A stretch of 64,000 bases of DNA from Zygnema cylindricum (taxonomy: Eukaryota; Streptophyta; Zygnematophyceae; Zygnematales; Zygnemataceae): positions 62,001-126,000 of the forward strand of contig JBBHKE010002523.1 in the NCBI GenBank assembly GCA_037447655.1, written 5' to 3'. The notes under the pieces are model-generated. The model worked only from the letters and a program-made list of their open reading frames with translations. It did not search any database and was not told where the DNA came from. The position numbers and the translations under genes were made by a program. Of this stretch, positions 1-14,224 are shown piece after piece; position 1 is the stretch's first letter, and each line of letters starts with the position of its first letter.

Positions 1-1
1 C

Positions 2-3000
2 ATGCGGGGGATGACTCCCTCTGGTCGCCGGGCAGCGCTCTCTCTATTTTCCTCGCCTAATGTACGTCTTGATTGAACGTATGGTTTATCATTTACTTTT
101 TCATACAATCGACAAGCTATTTGTTAACACTGGATTGGATTTTTACAACTGATGGTCTTTTTTCATAATTTTTGCGATATATTCATATATGCATTTTAAC
201 TTTTTGTGTTACGCTGATTTTTCTTTGTTGCTGCAGGCTTGGTTTGGAATAAATAAAGTTTTTGAGAGGCAACTCAATTTTTCTGCTGTTGAAGGTACTT
301 TACATGTAGCTAGTACTTTCTGTAAAATTTTATTTTTTCTCGATTTAATTCGGTCCTAAAACTTAAAAGGTAGCAATAAATTGCATCCTTTATTTTTCTG
401 AACAGTTGCACCTCCAACTACCTAATGCAGACCGTTACACAATTCTATTCTTGATTTTAGCAAACTAGTTTGTAAAGACCACACTTGGATTAATAGATTA
501 GCATCTACATCGATTAGTGTCAATCACCGTTGTTCCTATTCTTGTAATGATGCTGGCAATATCGATAGTTTTAGACGGACATAATATAGGGATACTGAGG
601 CTTTGGGAAAACAATGATCTTGGAATTCTCTGTCTCTTAGCAAGACAATTCTGGTGATTCGCTTGTCAACATACTTCATGTCTACAAGATTCGTACCTAC
701 AGGAAGAGATAAGAGATTGAGATTGTTGCCAGTAGAAGAAAGTCCAAACTACTTGTAAATAGAGCTCTTTTTGAAGAAACACGAGTCTTGATTTTGTCTG
801 ACTTTCAGATTCCAAGCAGGACAGGGCTGGTGCGGTGCAATGGTCTCAATGGAATTCGAAATTTTGGTAACAATTCGACCCAGTTGCCTGCAACTTCATT
901 TCAACAGCAGGCTCTTCCTTTTAGGTAAGTAGTATTATCCATTAGGATTATTTTACGATCGAGTTTTGAAAGCTTTGTGACACACAGCAAGATGAGAATA
1001 TTTGCTGAAGGACATCGATAAAGTTTGTTTACTCTTTTGGAATGGTCCAGCATGATTGAATTGGAGGGTAACATTGGAAAAGGGGAGCAGATCAGTAGTT
1101 GCCAAAGGGTTTGCAACATGGACAAGTGGCAGTCGACCCGATATTGGTGCACGGGCTCGGGCTCTACAGCAAAAGCGAATGTGGACTATAGCTCTTGGTG
1201 GTGCCACAGTAGCAGGCTTTGTCATCATTGTTCTCAACACGTTTCAAGAGAGCTTGATGTTTTACATCACTCCTACTGAGGTGTGTGAAGACTGCATATG
1301 ATGGTTGGGTTAACTTGAAAAAGTGCGCTATCTGCTCTTTAATTATATATTCCAGTATAGTATTTACTAAAAGTTCTTGGTTTAAATTTTTGCTAATAAT
1401 TGAATGAAGATCAGTAAAATAAAAGTTATCGTTTTTTAATTTACGTATAGGTTAATTATAGGATTTTTGAATTCCGTTTAACCATTTGATAGCTGTGTCC
1501 GTATAGGCTAGTTGTTTTTTGTAATAGTTTTTTGTCCGATTAATATTTTTCTGCCAAAACATTTCAAGATAGCTTGAGGATTTGCATCATTCCTCTGGGA
1601 TGCGTTGAAATTTTTTCATCCAGGAAAGTTCCAGCAGCTCTATTTCAGAGAAGTAGTAACGTGAGGAATAATGCTTGTTTGATGATGGTATGTGCAATTT
1701 ATGAAGGCTCTATAAATGCTGAATGAATGCTTTCTGTGAACATGTTGTGCTTGTCTCAATAGAGTGGCATTTTTGAGCTTCCTGTAGTTTTGCAGGCTTT
1801 GCAGAAGTTCAGTCCGGAAACAGCTAGGAAACGGTTTCGGCTTGGAGGACTGGTGCTTGAAGGAAGGTATGTAGTTTTTTTTTTTTAATACTTTTCCTTA
1901 AACACATTCATCTGTTTGCAGCTATTGCATAGTGAATGCAGAATTTGCATTGCTGGCAAACATTTTTGTTTTTAGCTTGTGTGCATGCAGCATATGCAGC
2001 CTTGGTTTATTTTATGGTTCATTTCTGGAGTAGTTTGCAAGCTAATAATGGTTTATAATTTTGTTCTGGGGGATGGTTGTGCCATACATGTACAGTGTGC
2101 GACGCTTCGCTAACTCAACAGAAATGGAATTTATTGTGACGGATTTAGCCACAGAAGTGAGTCCACTGCAACCGTCGAGTATGATTGGTATATTCGTATG
2201 GTTGTTCACAAAAGAAACATCGTGCTTTTAAGGCTACGTATGAACTTGGAATTCGTATTTAAATAATTTTATCTATGTCCTTAATGGTTGCGAAGCAAGA
2301 TGATGTTAATACAATGTGGCTACTTTATGATGGTAAACGACTTGATGCGGGGTGTAATGGAACCTTTTGGAAAGTTTTGACAGGTGGTGACAGCAAAAGG
2401 TTTTTTGTGGAATGTCTATCAAAAAACTACTCTTTTTTTCCCCGAGTATCGTCTGCACTATACTGTCCATTAGTTTTCCATCACTCTCATCATATTCGGA
2501 TGTTCAGTATATTACAGATGAGAGGATTTATTAGATGTATGATGTATTGCCACATCGTGTTGCTTATGCACTCTAGTAAGGATCGCACATTGCCATCATA
2601 AGATGCTTTATATGATTTGTCAAAGCTCTGAGATATTTTATTCGAGAGGTTGAAGTTACTTTTCTTCTTTTTCGTGTTTTTGATTTTCATTCGTAAATTT
2701 TGAAATCCTGCCTGCAAATATCCACTCAATTGTTGTTCCATTGCAGCAAAATTTTCGACCTGGATTTAAGTCACTGTTTTCCACTTTGTTATGTTCCCTC
2801 CTTTTGTTTCACAATTACCCTCATCCTTTCCCTTTTTTTCCCTTCCAGCTTTGTCCGAGTCCCCATGCCTCTAAACTGGTGTGGTCTTTGTTCAACTTCT
2901 CATGAATTTTTTTTGAAGTCATATGCAGATCCTCGTTCGGTATCAAGGTGCGTTACCAGATTTATTTCGGGAAGGGCATAGCGTTGTGGCTGAGGGTTTC

Positions 3001-3829
3001 TTGAAACCTTTTTCAAAGGAAGGGGATGGAGAAAAGCCCCTCATCAATACAACCAACGAGAGTTCGGGTGAGATTATGGAATCGCATCAGAAGGCTTTAA
3101 GCCGTGGCTGTTTTTTTGCTGCTGCGGAAGTTCTTGCGAAACATGACGAGGTGAGATGATTCCAACTGATAAATTTCTTATGGTTGTCATTCTGGTTTCC
3201 AACTATAGGTGGATGATGACGATGTTGCTTTCTTTTTGCTTGCTGTTCCTCTCATTTGCCTGTAGTAGTGAAACACCTCTGACTGGAAGACGTGATTGTA
3301 TGGTGGTATACTGCACATCGTTATTAGTGTAAAAGATATTATTAGTGTAAATGCGGAATTAGAATGTATAATATTACTTAAGTACAGGGAGACGTGGCAG
3401 ATCGTAGTTGTCCTGTCCCTGACATGGTGTTTTTACCATATTTTATGATTTTCGGCTGAAAAAAATGGGACCAAATTAGTGTTATCACTCTCGTATGTTA
3501 TTACTCGCTTACTCCCTTTTAGTACTCACTTACCCGCTTTATTAATTGTGTACTCGTCTTTTTAACTCGTTCACTTGCTTACTCGCTTTTTTTACTTGTT
3601 TACTCGCTTTTATTACTCGCTTTATCTACAGAAATACATGCCAAAGGAGGTTGCTGCAGCTGTGGCGCGAAATCGAGAAGCTATAGAGTCGTCAGAAAAG
3701 GCCAACCCTCAGTCTCCGGAGGCAGTTATCACGGGGCCATTGGCAGTACAAAAACCTGGCCGGCCGAGCAAGCTGAGCAAGGTGGCACAAGCTCCTAGTC
3801 AGGTGCAACAGTATGATATTGGTGGTTGA
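2..3829 (+). CDS. CCME: Cytochrome c maturation haem chaperone CcmE, mitochondrial, 7 exons
   Basis: CcmE carries haem, bound covalently through a histidine, to apocytochrome c in System I maturation at the mitochondrial inner membrane. Exons read 2-61, 809-924, 1091-1280, 1796-1866, 2096-2156, 2929-3150 and 3632-3829; all introns are GT-AG and phases agree, giving about 305 residues. Seen: an Arg/Ser-rich start typical of a mitochondrial presequence, one membrane segment near residues 91-108, then MFYITPTE, RFRLGGLVLEGS, FIVTDLATEV, RYQGALPDLFREG and the haem-binding LAKHDEKYMP motif with His near 238. The family's beta-barrel order is complete. The C-terminal tail after KYMPKEV is low-complexity, as in plant members. 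The first ATG lies at the window edge, so the true start could be upstream; a second in-frame ATG is at 11. The acceptor before 1091 has a weak pyrimidine tract, making the second and third junctions the least certain. Confidence 0.9.
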
Positions 3830-6800
3830 ACCACTCAAGTAAACGTATGAGGCACTGTCACAATTTTGTCCTGTATCTTCAATTGGTGGTCGAGCCACTG
3901 AAATTAATGTATGAGACACTGTTGCAATTTTGTCCCTTCTGCACGTGTTGTTTCTTCAGGTTGTGTAAGTGCAAAAGATCAAATGGGTGGGGAGCCTTGA
4001 CTGCGTCTATTATCTGCTATTTCTCCTTTTCATTTGAAACCATTGGGCTGGATAAACCTCCATTGTTTTTGTTCTTTTATGTGAGGTTAGTTGATAACAA
4101 TCACATTTTTTAGTAAGCCGATTTCATGCAGATGGTGAGACTGGCAACTTAAGACAGCCTATGAGGTCTTTTTTATGTTATTTTCCTAGTGTTCTATCTA
4201 CGGACTAGGAGCCTGTTCCATTTTAGTGTGGAGAATCTGTTAGCTTGTCAAAACCCTTAAGTTTCAGAACCCATGAAAACACCTCTTCAGGCAAATGTAT
4301 CGCCCGGGGATTGAAGTTGAGTGCTGAATGGCGTGAAAGGGTAATCCCCAGATACACAATCCAGGGTTCTCAAACCGCACTGGATGTGTAGTATTTTATT
4401 ACTTCCTGTGTAGGGTGCAATATTTGATAAAACGCCCACAAAAAAACGAGCTGTCCAATTAAAAATGGATTTAGGCTTGTTTTTGCAGGTAGGTATTGCT
4501 GTACTGGACCTGTATTAGACATCTACGGATGTATACGCTTTTCTGTATCATTAGTGTTTAAATCGTATTTAAGGGATGTCCAGAGTTGTTGAGAGTATTT
4601 CTTTCAACTGCAATATTTAACTGTCTTTCCAACGACTAGATCACCTTATTGTTCACATGTAGACATGTATTAATATAATGTTATGATTCTGTAGTATTAT
4701 AGAACTAGTGTTCCATATTGAATAGAAAGCACTGAATTTCAATTTTCAATATAGAGGGGGACTGTATATTCAACCTAAATGGTAGTTCGGTTTATATAAA
4801 AATCACCTAGGATTTCAAATGTGCACGAATTTGCATACTATTTAATTGTTGGTGCCCTAAAGTTATCCGCATCAAAGAAAAAAAGCGCCAGAAAGCTAAA
4901 ATCCCTAAACCCCATCCTGATATGAAAGTCACCTAAAAAACGTGAAACATCCCAAAAAAAGGATGTCAAAGACGAGGGTCGGAGTTTGAACAAAGTCGGT
5001 ACGCAGGGAGTATAGAAGAAACATTGTTTCCAAGTTATATTCACTTTCTATCTGAAAAACTGTTAAGGGAAATACTTTTCACACGTGTGACACTGCAAGT
5101 AAACAATTTACGCAATACTCAAAATATAGAGACTCTGATATGGATCAATGGTGATTCCTTGGCTTTCAGATCACCAGCATTTACCGCGGTATTAATAGGC
5201 TTCTTTCGGGTGAAGTCAATTATGTAGTGAAATTGAGTCATGAAATTCTATGAAATCTATCGCAGGCACAGCTTGCTATGACCCACCGATGAGAGAACAC
5301 TGGACTGCTGTAATGAACTTTTAATTATATGATTTAGCTAGACTCATGTTAACCACAGAGCATACCAATCCACGTTGGACTACTTTTGATACTCTGTTGC
5401 CGTTGATGTCAGAAGACTACGGCTGACACATATAAACAGAAAAAAATTGCACAAGAGTCGCTTTCGCTGACCAAGGAAACAATAACTGATGCATTAGTGA
5501 GTCCAGGTAGGAGTCTAGCGTTTAGCGGAAGTGTGACCGGAGAATAGAATCGAAGAGCTGGCTGAACTTGTGAGGTTCTTTAAAAACAATCGCGAATGGC
5601 TGCCATGGCAGGTCTTTACAATTTCACAGGTTTTTGTACTTGTCGAGGTAATTTCTTGCGCCAAATAAAAATGCGCTTGCAAAAGTATTCCTATTATTCA
5701 TAGTGAGTACTGAAAGTACTGGTGTCACAATTCAAGAATTCGCAAAGATTGGTATTTAATAATTCTGTAAAGCTTGGTTATTCTACATTTATCGTATTGC
5801 GTAAAATCAAAAGGAAATCAGTCCCATGCATGACAGTACGGTCCACATTAACCAAAATTGACAAAAAAAAGATGAACTGAATTATTGCAGAAGAAAAAGA
5901 AAAAGAATGGTAAGGTAGAGTAGATGATGATGATGCATGTCGGCGATATTAGGAGCCTCACAACGAAAGCCCTATTGACAAATTTGCAGAGTCAGTGCCC
6001 CTCTGTGGCATAGGACATGATGCAAGAAAAGCCACATCCTTTCACAATATCCAGTATTTTACAGTGTCTATCCAGAGTGACTGGACTTGCAAATGCAGAG
6101 TTGATTGATAATTAGTCATTTACGGTTTCAATAGTGTTTTTCTTATTTCAATTACTGGTAAGCTTGTTCAAAGAAAACTTGACGGTCACACTGTGCGGAG
6201 CACTGGAGTTTTATTTTGTACTTAAGAGGTAAGTTTTTGGCCACTTCTAGAACTTGTTATTATAATGTATGTTGCGTAGCTCTACACATCCCCACAGGAG
6301 TGACTGGTTGTCAATCTGTGGAGCACAATGTGGCTGCACATAGAACTCACCTAATGTTGAAGTTTAATATTCATAAAAGATGAAATGGCTATCCACGAAA
6401 AAAATAAATAGGGTTGGGGGGGGGGGGGGTGGGGGGGGGGTGCGCACAGATAAGGAGAGTCCAGCTACAGAGCGAGCATTATACAGAAACATGCAACCAC
6501 AGGTCGAAGCGTAACTTATTTCCTGTAAAAGCGGCCCATTTTTTTTTTTTTTTTTTACACGTTTATAGGAAATGAGTTACAAAACACTTCATGTACAACC
6601 ACATGCATGAATTCGCCTGCAGAGGAAATCTACCATACGCTTTCAACACATGAAATTGTTGGATGATGTCAATACTGCCATAGTAATGAAGGGTAAAATT
6701 GTCATAGGAGATCAAACTACAAAAAAGCGGTAATGGAAAAATAACCAAGCTGTAACAGTAAAGGAAAAAAAGTTGGGGATTCTACCCTATAATCAAAAGG

Positions 6801-7728
6801 TCAAACTACACAACAGAAGATTACCTAACCGCTGCATCTGTGGAAAACAAAACATCATAAAAAAGAAACATTCCACGTGTACTTCACAAACAACACAACA
6901 CACCATCATGGTTGTGCTTCCAAAAATGGGATTAAACAAGCTTCTGAAGGGCAGGTAGGCCAAGTAATGCAACCCACAGATCCAAAGAAAATGGCAAACA
7001 TATGGTACACAGTTCCATCATAACAAAGTGGAAAAGGTGGCAAAAGAATCACATAGAATTAAGACCGTGTAATCTGTTTGTACACACCAGCATCAGTAGC
7101 AGGTAATGTCAAAAACTATGGCAGAGCCTTGTTCACATATAAACTAGTATCCGAGGATCCCATAATTGCTTCCATACCTAGGATGTGTGTGGAGCTAATG
7201 AACCACCGCTCAACTAGCAATTTCAAAAAGCTGGTAGTTCATGTCCTCCTCATGTCATAGACACACACACATGTAAGACATACATGACCGATAACCACTA
7301 CAGAACATGCAGTGGCAGTCAGTCACATTGATAAACGTCATCCAAATGTGACGACTCAAAGAGAAGTACAAGAAAACCAAAGTGGTAAGTGGTTCACACG
7401 AGGCGAGCCACTCGGTGCAAGACGCTCAAGATGGATTTTATTCTTCCAAAAAAACCAGATGGATATACTAACTCCATCTCCTCAGCTGCCATAAGTCATT
7501 TTATCAATTCAAGAGCAGGAATTGAAGAGGACGGATGCGTAGCAAACCCCATGGTCTGGGCAACAAACATATGGCCAACTGCTGGAAGATACAGCCTATG
7601 GCATGTCAATCAAGCTCCACTCTGGAAGGTGGCAGGGTTCCTCTTCTACAATTGTCACAAAACCCGAGTGCTGATCCCCTCAGAATAGCAGAATGTGCTT
7701 ACAGTTGATGTTCACGAACCTTCCACAA
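3830..7728. other. Intergenic region between convergent CcmE and RAD23
   Basis: No supported gene in 3.9 kb. Open frames here are short and without recognisable domains. It must contain both 3' untranslated regions. Upstream of it, the last CcmE intron (about 3480-3625) has an imperfect run of TACTCGCTT-like units. A G homopolymer tract, interrupted once, lies near 6418-6440, and a T run near 6540-6556. Confidence 0.6.
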
Positions 7729-10700
7729 TTAGTCTTCATAATCTCCCAAGTGCTCTAGCAAGTAATTGGCTGCCAGCTGTTCATCTTTGTCACATGCAAA
7801 GAAAGCTTCTATGACAAGAGCTCTGTCAAAGCCCATGCCTTCCAACTGCACCAACAACATAGAACGATCATCACATAACCACTAACATAGAATGATCAGA
7901 ATAGAGCAATCGACATAGAACCATCAGCATCAGCCAGAAGCTAGGAGCAAAACTGATACATATCGACACACTGTTTGTATGACAGCAACTTTGCAGGGAA
8001 TTGAGTTTTAGAAAAGAAAGATCCTAACACCAAAAACGTTTAAATTTTGTTAACGCAGTTCAAAGAAAAACCATGCTCACCCTGTCAATAGCCTCCTTCT
8101 CTTCAGGTGTAACGTTAATAGACTGTGGCACAGCACCTCCAAGCTGGGCCAATGGATCCCTGCTATCCCACCAACATTCACCAAACAGTATCTGCTCCTA
8201 AAAACTCGGCCTTCATCGACAATTACATCCAATAAAATTGTCATTGCCCTCTGACCACAAATATGGCTAATAATACTAATTAACACAGAATCTTTAAACG
8301 GTGCAAAAACAGCCACATCCTTCGGAACTGAATTAGAATTATTAACACTCATATAAACCCCACACTAATAATTTCTTCACTCTAATAACAATTCATGGTG
8401 CGCATGTGTTATTCAATTTCTTCAATGTACCGGGAAACCACCTATCATGAGAAAAGGATTTCAACAAGACTTTTCAATAAGAAGAGCTTACTTTTCGCTA
8501 TGTACATAAAGCTTACCCTTGAGCTTCACCGACATCTTCATTAATAAGACGAAGAAACTCTGCCTGGTTGCTATTGATGAGCTGAAGCAACTGAGGGTTT
8601 TGCTTTCCCAATTCTTGAAGCATGGGCTGCGTCACACCGCCACTTTTGTCCATCATCAGGACCACCACAAGCAGCCTAGACTTTAGCAGAATACAGACTA
8701 GCATACTTGACAGCTTGTTCTTGCCAGATCAAATCTTAATTATAAAGACAGTTACAGTATACATAGTGTTGTGTATCAACAAGAAATTTATCGCGATAAC
8801 ATCGATACCGATAGTTATCGGTTTCGAACGGTCAGGGGTCCCAATATATCGATCCGAGACCAACAATTTCCTTATCGGCGATAAATGGAAAAAATATAGT
8901 ACGCTATATAATAATACTTTATAATATACTGTATTATATTTTTCACTGTATATAGCGTGGCAAGCAACGTGTAACAATCTGTTCCATACTCTGTATAACG
9001 GAATAACGGCAGTTCAGTATGACAGAATAAACCCTACAATTGTACAGTACGAACTGTACAATTATAGCCGATAGTTATCGGTACCAGTGTTATCGAGATA
9101 AAAAAACTATCGGTTTTTTTTCGGCGATAACACCGGTGTCGATATATCGTGCCAATATACTGATTATCAGCAAGCCAAAAAAAGGTACATATCGATTATC
9201 GGCAAAACCCTGCCGATGCACAACACTAAGTATACAAGACAATTACAATAAGGGCACTTCAAACTCTATCTTAGCAAGTATGGAAACAAGGATCTAGACA
9301 CATACGCGAAAAAAAACAAAAATCATCCATTCACCACAAGGTCATGTGAAACATGAATTTAAATTACAAAACTACGGCAATTGGGAACAGTGAAGACTGC
9401 AGTAAAAAAACTAAAAGAATAGTACAAAGAACATCTGATTTTTAAACCACAAGACATAAAAGCAGTAGCAAGCATTTTTCATAATCTACCTCTAAAGAAT
9501 ATTAATATTCAAAACACACATATGACCAAAAAGCCGAATTGAAGAAGATACATTAGCAGCACATTTCATTTCCAGCACCACAAGTTTGTGAAAACATTGA
9601 AACACACCTGAAGAATTTGTGGATTGGCCTGCACCATAGTCCTCAAGGCTTGGAACTGCACCCATTTCCAAATAACTGCCACACATTTATTTTCTGTACC
9701 AAACATGCTTCAGGTTGTGAAGGCAGAAAACATTGAGACAGAAACTACATCTTGGTGACCAACCTGTGCATTACTCCTCAGGAAGTCTAAAGCTCCAGAA
9801 CCCGCTCCTCCAGCCCCTCCAGCTCCCATCCCTGGCATACCCTGCTCATCACCAAAGAGAAATTGCCTACTCAGCAGTTGGAGGGAAAATATACATCCCT
9901 GGGGATTCCACTATCAACAATTGCAGTGGCCTCGCAATTGACAGGGGAACAAACCAATAATCTTACTACAACATATAGATAGCGAAGCAGTTTCAATCGC
10001 AATTATGTCCCTAAAATACACAATGAACAAACCATGGAAACCAGTAAAGACCGATTATGGCTTCTTCATATAGTTTTGCAAGACAAAAACCAGCAGCACC
10101 AATTTGAATTAGAACCGACACAACTTGAGCAACAGTAAGTAGCAGTATGCAGGGCAAAGCCCAATAACTAATGATCACCATCAATACGTGTCAGCATTTG
10201 CTTGACATAAACTAAGAATTCTGATTGCCCTTTGTGTGTAAAAGCCATTCTAAAACTTTCTCTAACCAACAATACCCTATCATAAAATAATGCACGTAAT
10301 GCTACGAATGACAATTAATTTTATCAAAAAAACATCTGGAAAAATGTTAACATTTCATATTTAATAATATACAGATGTACAGGAAGTTTTAATAAAGGAA
10401 GTTTTACCTGTGGGAACAAGTCCAGAGGTGCAGCATTTGGGCCTCCTGGGGCAGGTGCAGGTGCAGGTACAGGCGAGGCCGCTGCCCCTTGAGCTAAACC
10501 AGCGCCAGCCACTGGAGCAGGCGCTCCTCCTGAAGGGACACGCGCTACAGGAGGAGCAGGCTCTGCTGTTTCTGGTATGCCCTGTTGCCACCAAGTTCGA
10601 GATGCAATTCAGCACTTCAAAAGGAAATCTTCAAAAGATAGCTCAAACCCTAACTCTCAGTCTCAAGCAAGAAAAAGGAATTAAATAACCATGACAGGAA

Positions 10701-12744
10701 GACAGAAACCATCAAGTAAAATCAAGCAAAATCAAGCAAAATCTTTAAAGAGGCCAGTATAACAAACACATCAAAACTGTAAAACCATGCAAAATTCATA
10801 ATATGCTGCTTACAGAGTAAAGATATTCCACGGCTCGCTCAGGATTGTTAAAAGCCGCCCTCAGAGCGCGCAAAACAATTTCCCGATCCCATGAATCTCC
10901 TCCTATATCCATAATCTGCTGCACTACGCTCTCCAAGTGTGATCCAGCCACTAAATTCGAAGCAGCTGTACCATACGCATCTGCAGGAGGCCCACTAGAT
11001 GCTGGTCTGCAACCAGAAAATCCATATGTTGCTGGTTTCATGTTGGCCACATTCATAAGGGTTGCAACTAGATTGCACTGTGACTCTCTGGATACTGAAA
11101 AAGATAATGAGTGACTACAACAACATTAAAAATGGCAACTCTCCCTTGTCAAGAGCAACATCAAGTGCAGAAATGCGTATTTGCTGCAGCAAAAGGACAT
11201 CGATTCAATGGAAACTATCCATTGACATGTCCCGCAGAAAATCAAGGAGAGTAATTTTGAAGCTAACTTATAATTATTTGGACTCAGCGAGTGACTACAA
11301 CATAAACAAATGATAGCTCTCCTTTGGCAGGAGCAGACATGCGGATTAGTAGCAGTCACAGGACATTAATTCACAAAATGGAAACTATCCATTAATGGCC
11401 TCAGAAACCCAAGGACAGTCATTTCGGAGCTAGCTAATAATTATTTGGACTTAACTTCGGTGTAGCAACCCAATAGGTACTTACTCTACTGGTGCAGGAG
11501 TTGGGGCTGATATTGGAGGAGAAGCCGCTGGGGGAGCCGATGCAGATGTAGCTGCAGATTCAGGAGTTGCCTGAAAAATTCATGCCAGAAGCTAATGTCA
11601 ATTTTAAAGCAGATGCCTTTGAAACGAGCTTTCACTATATACATTGAATTGACGTTAAAATGAATGACAAACAATAATTTGAGATGTGCTCTGATGAGAT
11701 TCTGATAATAGAATAGCCCAGAAAAAATCTAGGAGCATCAGAATCTCCACTTCAAAAAGGTATAACATGCAGGCAAAAATCTTCAGAAAATGGACAGAGT
11801 AGACCATCAATCAACCTTGCAAAGCCAATCATGCTTCAACCATGGTTCAGAAAAGAAACGGCTTATGTGTCAAAACAAATTGCTGGTTAACGGCTTGCGA
11901 GATTGTTAATTATGACCAACCTGAGGGGCAGGAGCTTGTGGAGCAGCAGGCAACGAAGCAGCAGGGGCAGTCGGAGCAGAAGTGGGAGGGGCAGGGGTGG
12001 GAGCCGGCTGTGAGGACTTTGCCTGTGAAGAAAAAAACACTCGCGTCAATGACAGAGGATAAATTGTTATATAACCTATCTGCAAAGTATAGCTTTAGAG
12101 TGCGAAAAGGTGTGGTAGCGCTGTATGTGGTTGTCCCCAACTGTACGCATACCAACTTTAGATCTCTGCTGCGAAGTTGCAACAAACAACCTATACATGA
12201 ACTAGGACAAATTTCAGACTGCAACTGCAATCATAAGCAGCTCATATCGAAGCTTGCATTCTCGTGCAGAACTTGCGGATGCTTGATTACTTTTGACCGG
12301 TTCATGTGAAATTGAACAGAATAAAAGTAAAATGTTAGTTTCTTGTTTTGGAAAATTACCGAAACAAACGAAAATATGATGTACATACCTTTGCTGTCAT
12401 CACTACAATAAAGCCGTTTTCAGTCACATTATTATCTGCAAGAGTAGTTTCATCCTTGAGCACTTTTCCTTGATGTATAAGCAATTGCTGTTCATACGGA
12501 AAGCCATCCTTTCCAAGTTGCTCTTCTATCTGTCTCTTCACAGAAACAATCTGCTAAAACACAAACATACAAGAAAAAGGTGTTCCAACATTACTTTTCT
12601 TTCGCCAACCAAGATAACAATAATCCGTCATTTAAATACACGTGCAACTTGCAAAACACACCACGGAAGAAAGCTCACCGAGTCGGAACCTTCCACAGTA
12701 AGATCAAAATGAGCGCCCTTCAGTGTTTTCACGGTGATCTTCAT
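7729..12744 (-). CDS. RAD23: RAD23 ubiquitin receptor / nucleotide excision repair protein, 11 exons
   Basis: RAD23 shuttles ubiquitylated proteins to the proteasome and stabilises XPC/RAD4 in DNA repair (nucleus and cytosol). Exons from the start: 12744-12679, 12550-12389, 12022-11921, 11570-11485, 11006-10814, 10581-10408, 9841-9764, 9655-9608, 8626-8517, 8159-8081, 7845-7729; phases agree throughout and give 404 residues, normal for the family. Domains: ubiquitin-like domain 1-76 starting [15 protein letters not shown]; Pro/Ala linker; UBA1 about 153-203 ([17 protein letters not shown]); second Pro/Ala linker; XPC-binding STI1-type domain about 278-333 ([22 protein letters not shown]); UBA2 about 360-404 ([16 protein letters not shown]). 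The start is fixed by the UBL sequence. Intron 8 (9607-8627) carries a hAT MITE. It is head-to-head with the farnesyltransferase gene, 1.64 kb apart. Very secure. Confidence 0.96.
8764..9228 (-). mobile_element. hAT-type MITE copy 1, in RAD23 intron 8
   Basis: A 465-bp AT-rich element with terminal inverted repeats TAGTGTTGTG / CACAACACTA and a perfect 8-bp direct duplication AGTATACA at 8756-8763 and 9229-9236. The interior is rich in ATCGATA/TATCGCGATA palindromes and has no coding capacity. An 8-bp target duplication is the hallmark of hAT transposition, so it is called a non-autonomous hAT derivative by inference. It is the same family as 18271-18732 but in opposite orientation. The strand given is relative to that copy. 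Confidence 0.88.
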
Positions 12745-13046
12745 AGCTACTGTGCCAGCTCAGCCGGCCACTGACTGATGAACTTAACAAGTGAACAGCT
12801 TTCAGAGACTAATGGTTTTGAAAACAGAAAGAAGGAATGCAGAAATTGGCCTTGCGAAGGCGTACCACGTGTCACCTTCTTCGGAGGAAGTTGGAAGATT
12901 TTTGCTAGAATATGGGAGATAGGGTCCAAGGAAGGTTGTGCGTAACAGCGTAAAGTAAATCCTACCGCCTTCCTGCTCAAGAAAGGCTTCACTATTCTGG
13001 GTGGTGTCGACCGATATTGTGCGATATTCACGAGGTTATGGACTTA

Positions 13047-13826
13047 GGGTGCGTCTCTATGTACTTCAAACTTAGAGATTTTTTTTTGTTTTTTAGCGCA
13101 GATCCGGCGGACCCGGATTTCGGGTGTCCCTATGTGTACCAAACGAAATTGTCACTTAAGGGCGTGACGATTGTATACGTCGACAAAGCCCGTGACGGCT
13201 GTCAACGTCTACAATCTATGATGACGCACGTTATTTTTCGTAACTGCTTGTGACGTCGCGTGACTTTTCGTGACATTGTAGACCTACCGCCCTCCAGCCT
13301 GTGCCGTTTCACGGTTGAAGAAGATGCGTTTTGCCTTTGCGTCTATTGTCGGCTCGACGTGAAATGGCATAGGAACCTTAGAGACCCCTGCAAAAAAAAA
13401 TCCGTACCGGATGGAAACTGACAAAACAAAACAAACTGTGTACTTCTCTTTGTCGTATTAGACAAAAACGGACAAAACATAGCGAATCGTGTACACTTCC
13501 ACGTCGCTTGAATTCGTTTGAAGTTTTTGAACAAAACATTACATGTGCGAATACGTGTTCCTATTTGTTTATAGAAAATCCCTAATTTTAAAACACATCG
13601 GCCCTGTATTTTAAAGATAAGGTTGAAGATGACGTTTTTTGTCGTCGAAGTGGGTCGAAAAACATAAGACGACAACATGTAGTACATTTTAAATTCGATG
13701 ATGACGCAAAATGTACTTCTCTTTTTTTCTATTTTATTGTACGAATGAAACTTACGCGGTACGGCTCTAAGTTTTACAGGAAAACGACAGAAAAAAACCC
13801 TTACTTAAGCACACAGAGACGCACCC
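13047..13826. mobile_element. TIR MITE with TTA target duplication (PIF/Harbinger-like)
   Basis: Both ends read GGGTGCGTCTCT inward (left 13047, right complement of 13826), and each end is flanked directly by TTA (13044-13046 and 13827-13829). A 3-bp TWA target duplication with short TIRs is the signature of PIF/Harbinger MITEs; the superfamily is inferred. The 780-bp interior has no gene. Its ends match the element at 34337-35545 (GGGTGCGTCCCCATGT), so the two appear to be one family. Confidence 0.8.
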
Positions 13827-14224
13827 TTACACTGGCCAACAGGCATGGAACAACATATCACATGAAACCACTGTGGCAAATAAAGGCATCTCATTGGATA
13901 AGCATGTTCACAACGCGCTGCTACAGTTTGATGTTAAAATACTGGAGCTGTTGGACATGAAATGTAGGAAACACGCAGAGAATAGAGAGCCAATCAGAGC
14001 ATAAGGATGCATCGGCATTGGTCAACTCATACCTACAGGTGTGAGTTAGCGCATACGTGGCGGGAACTACGAGATTTATCCCTTATGAGCGTACGGCAGA
14101 CCGTACGATAACTGAACCGAGCACAAAATAGGGGGCCGATGTGGCCCTAACACAAAGGTTGTCATATTTGTAAAAGAAAACGCTGTTTGACTTTTGAAAT
14201 AATGGCTGTTGAATCTGACCGCAT

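Noticed and set aside
237-294. Candidate extra CcmE exon with good GT/AG borders and an open frame
   Set aside because: It ends in phase 1 and would force a stop codon in the next exon (809-924); skipping it keeps all phases. It could be an alternative exon at most.
12356-12541. Internal ATG (MKRQIEEQ) as RAD23 start
   Set aside because: The upstream exon at 12744-12679 encodes the conserved first strand of the ubiquitin-like domain and joins in phase.
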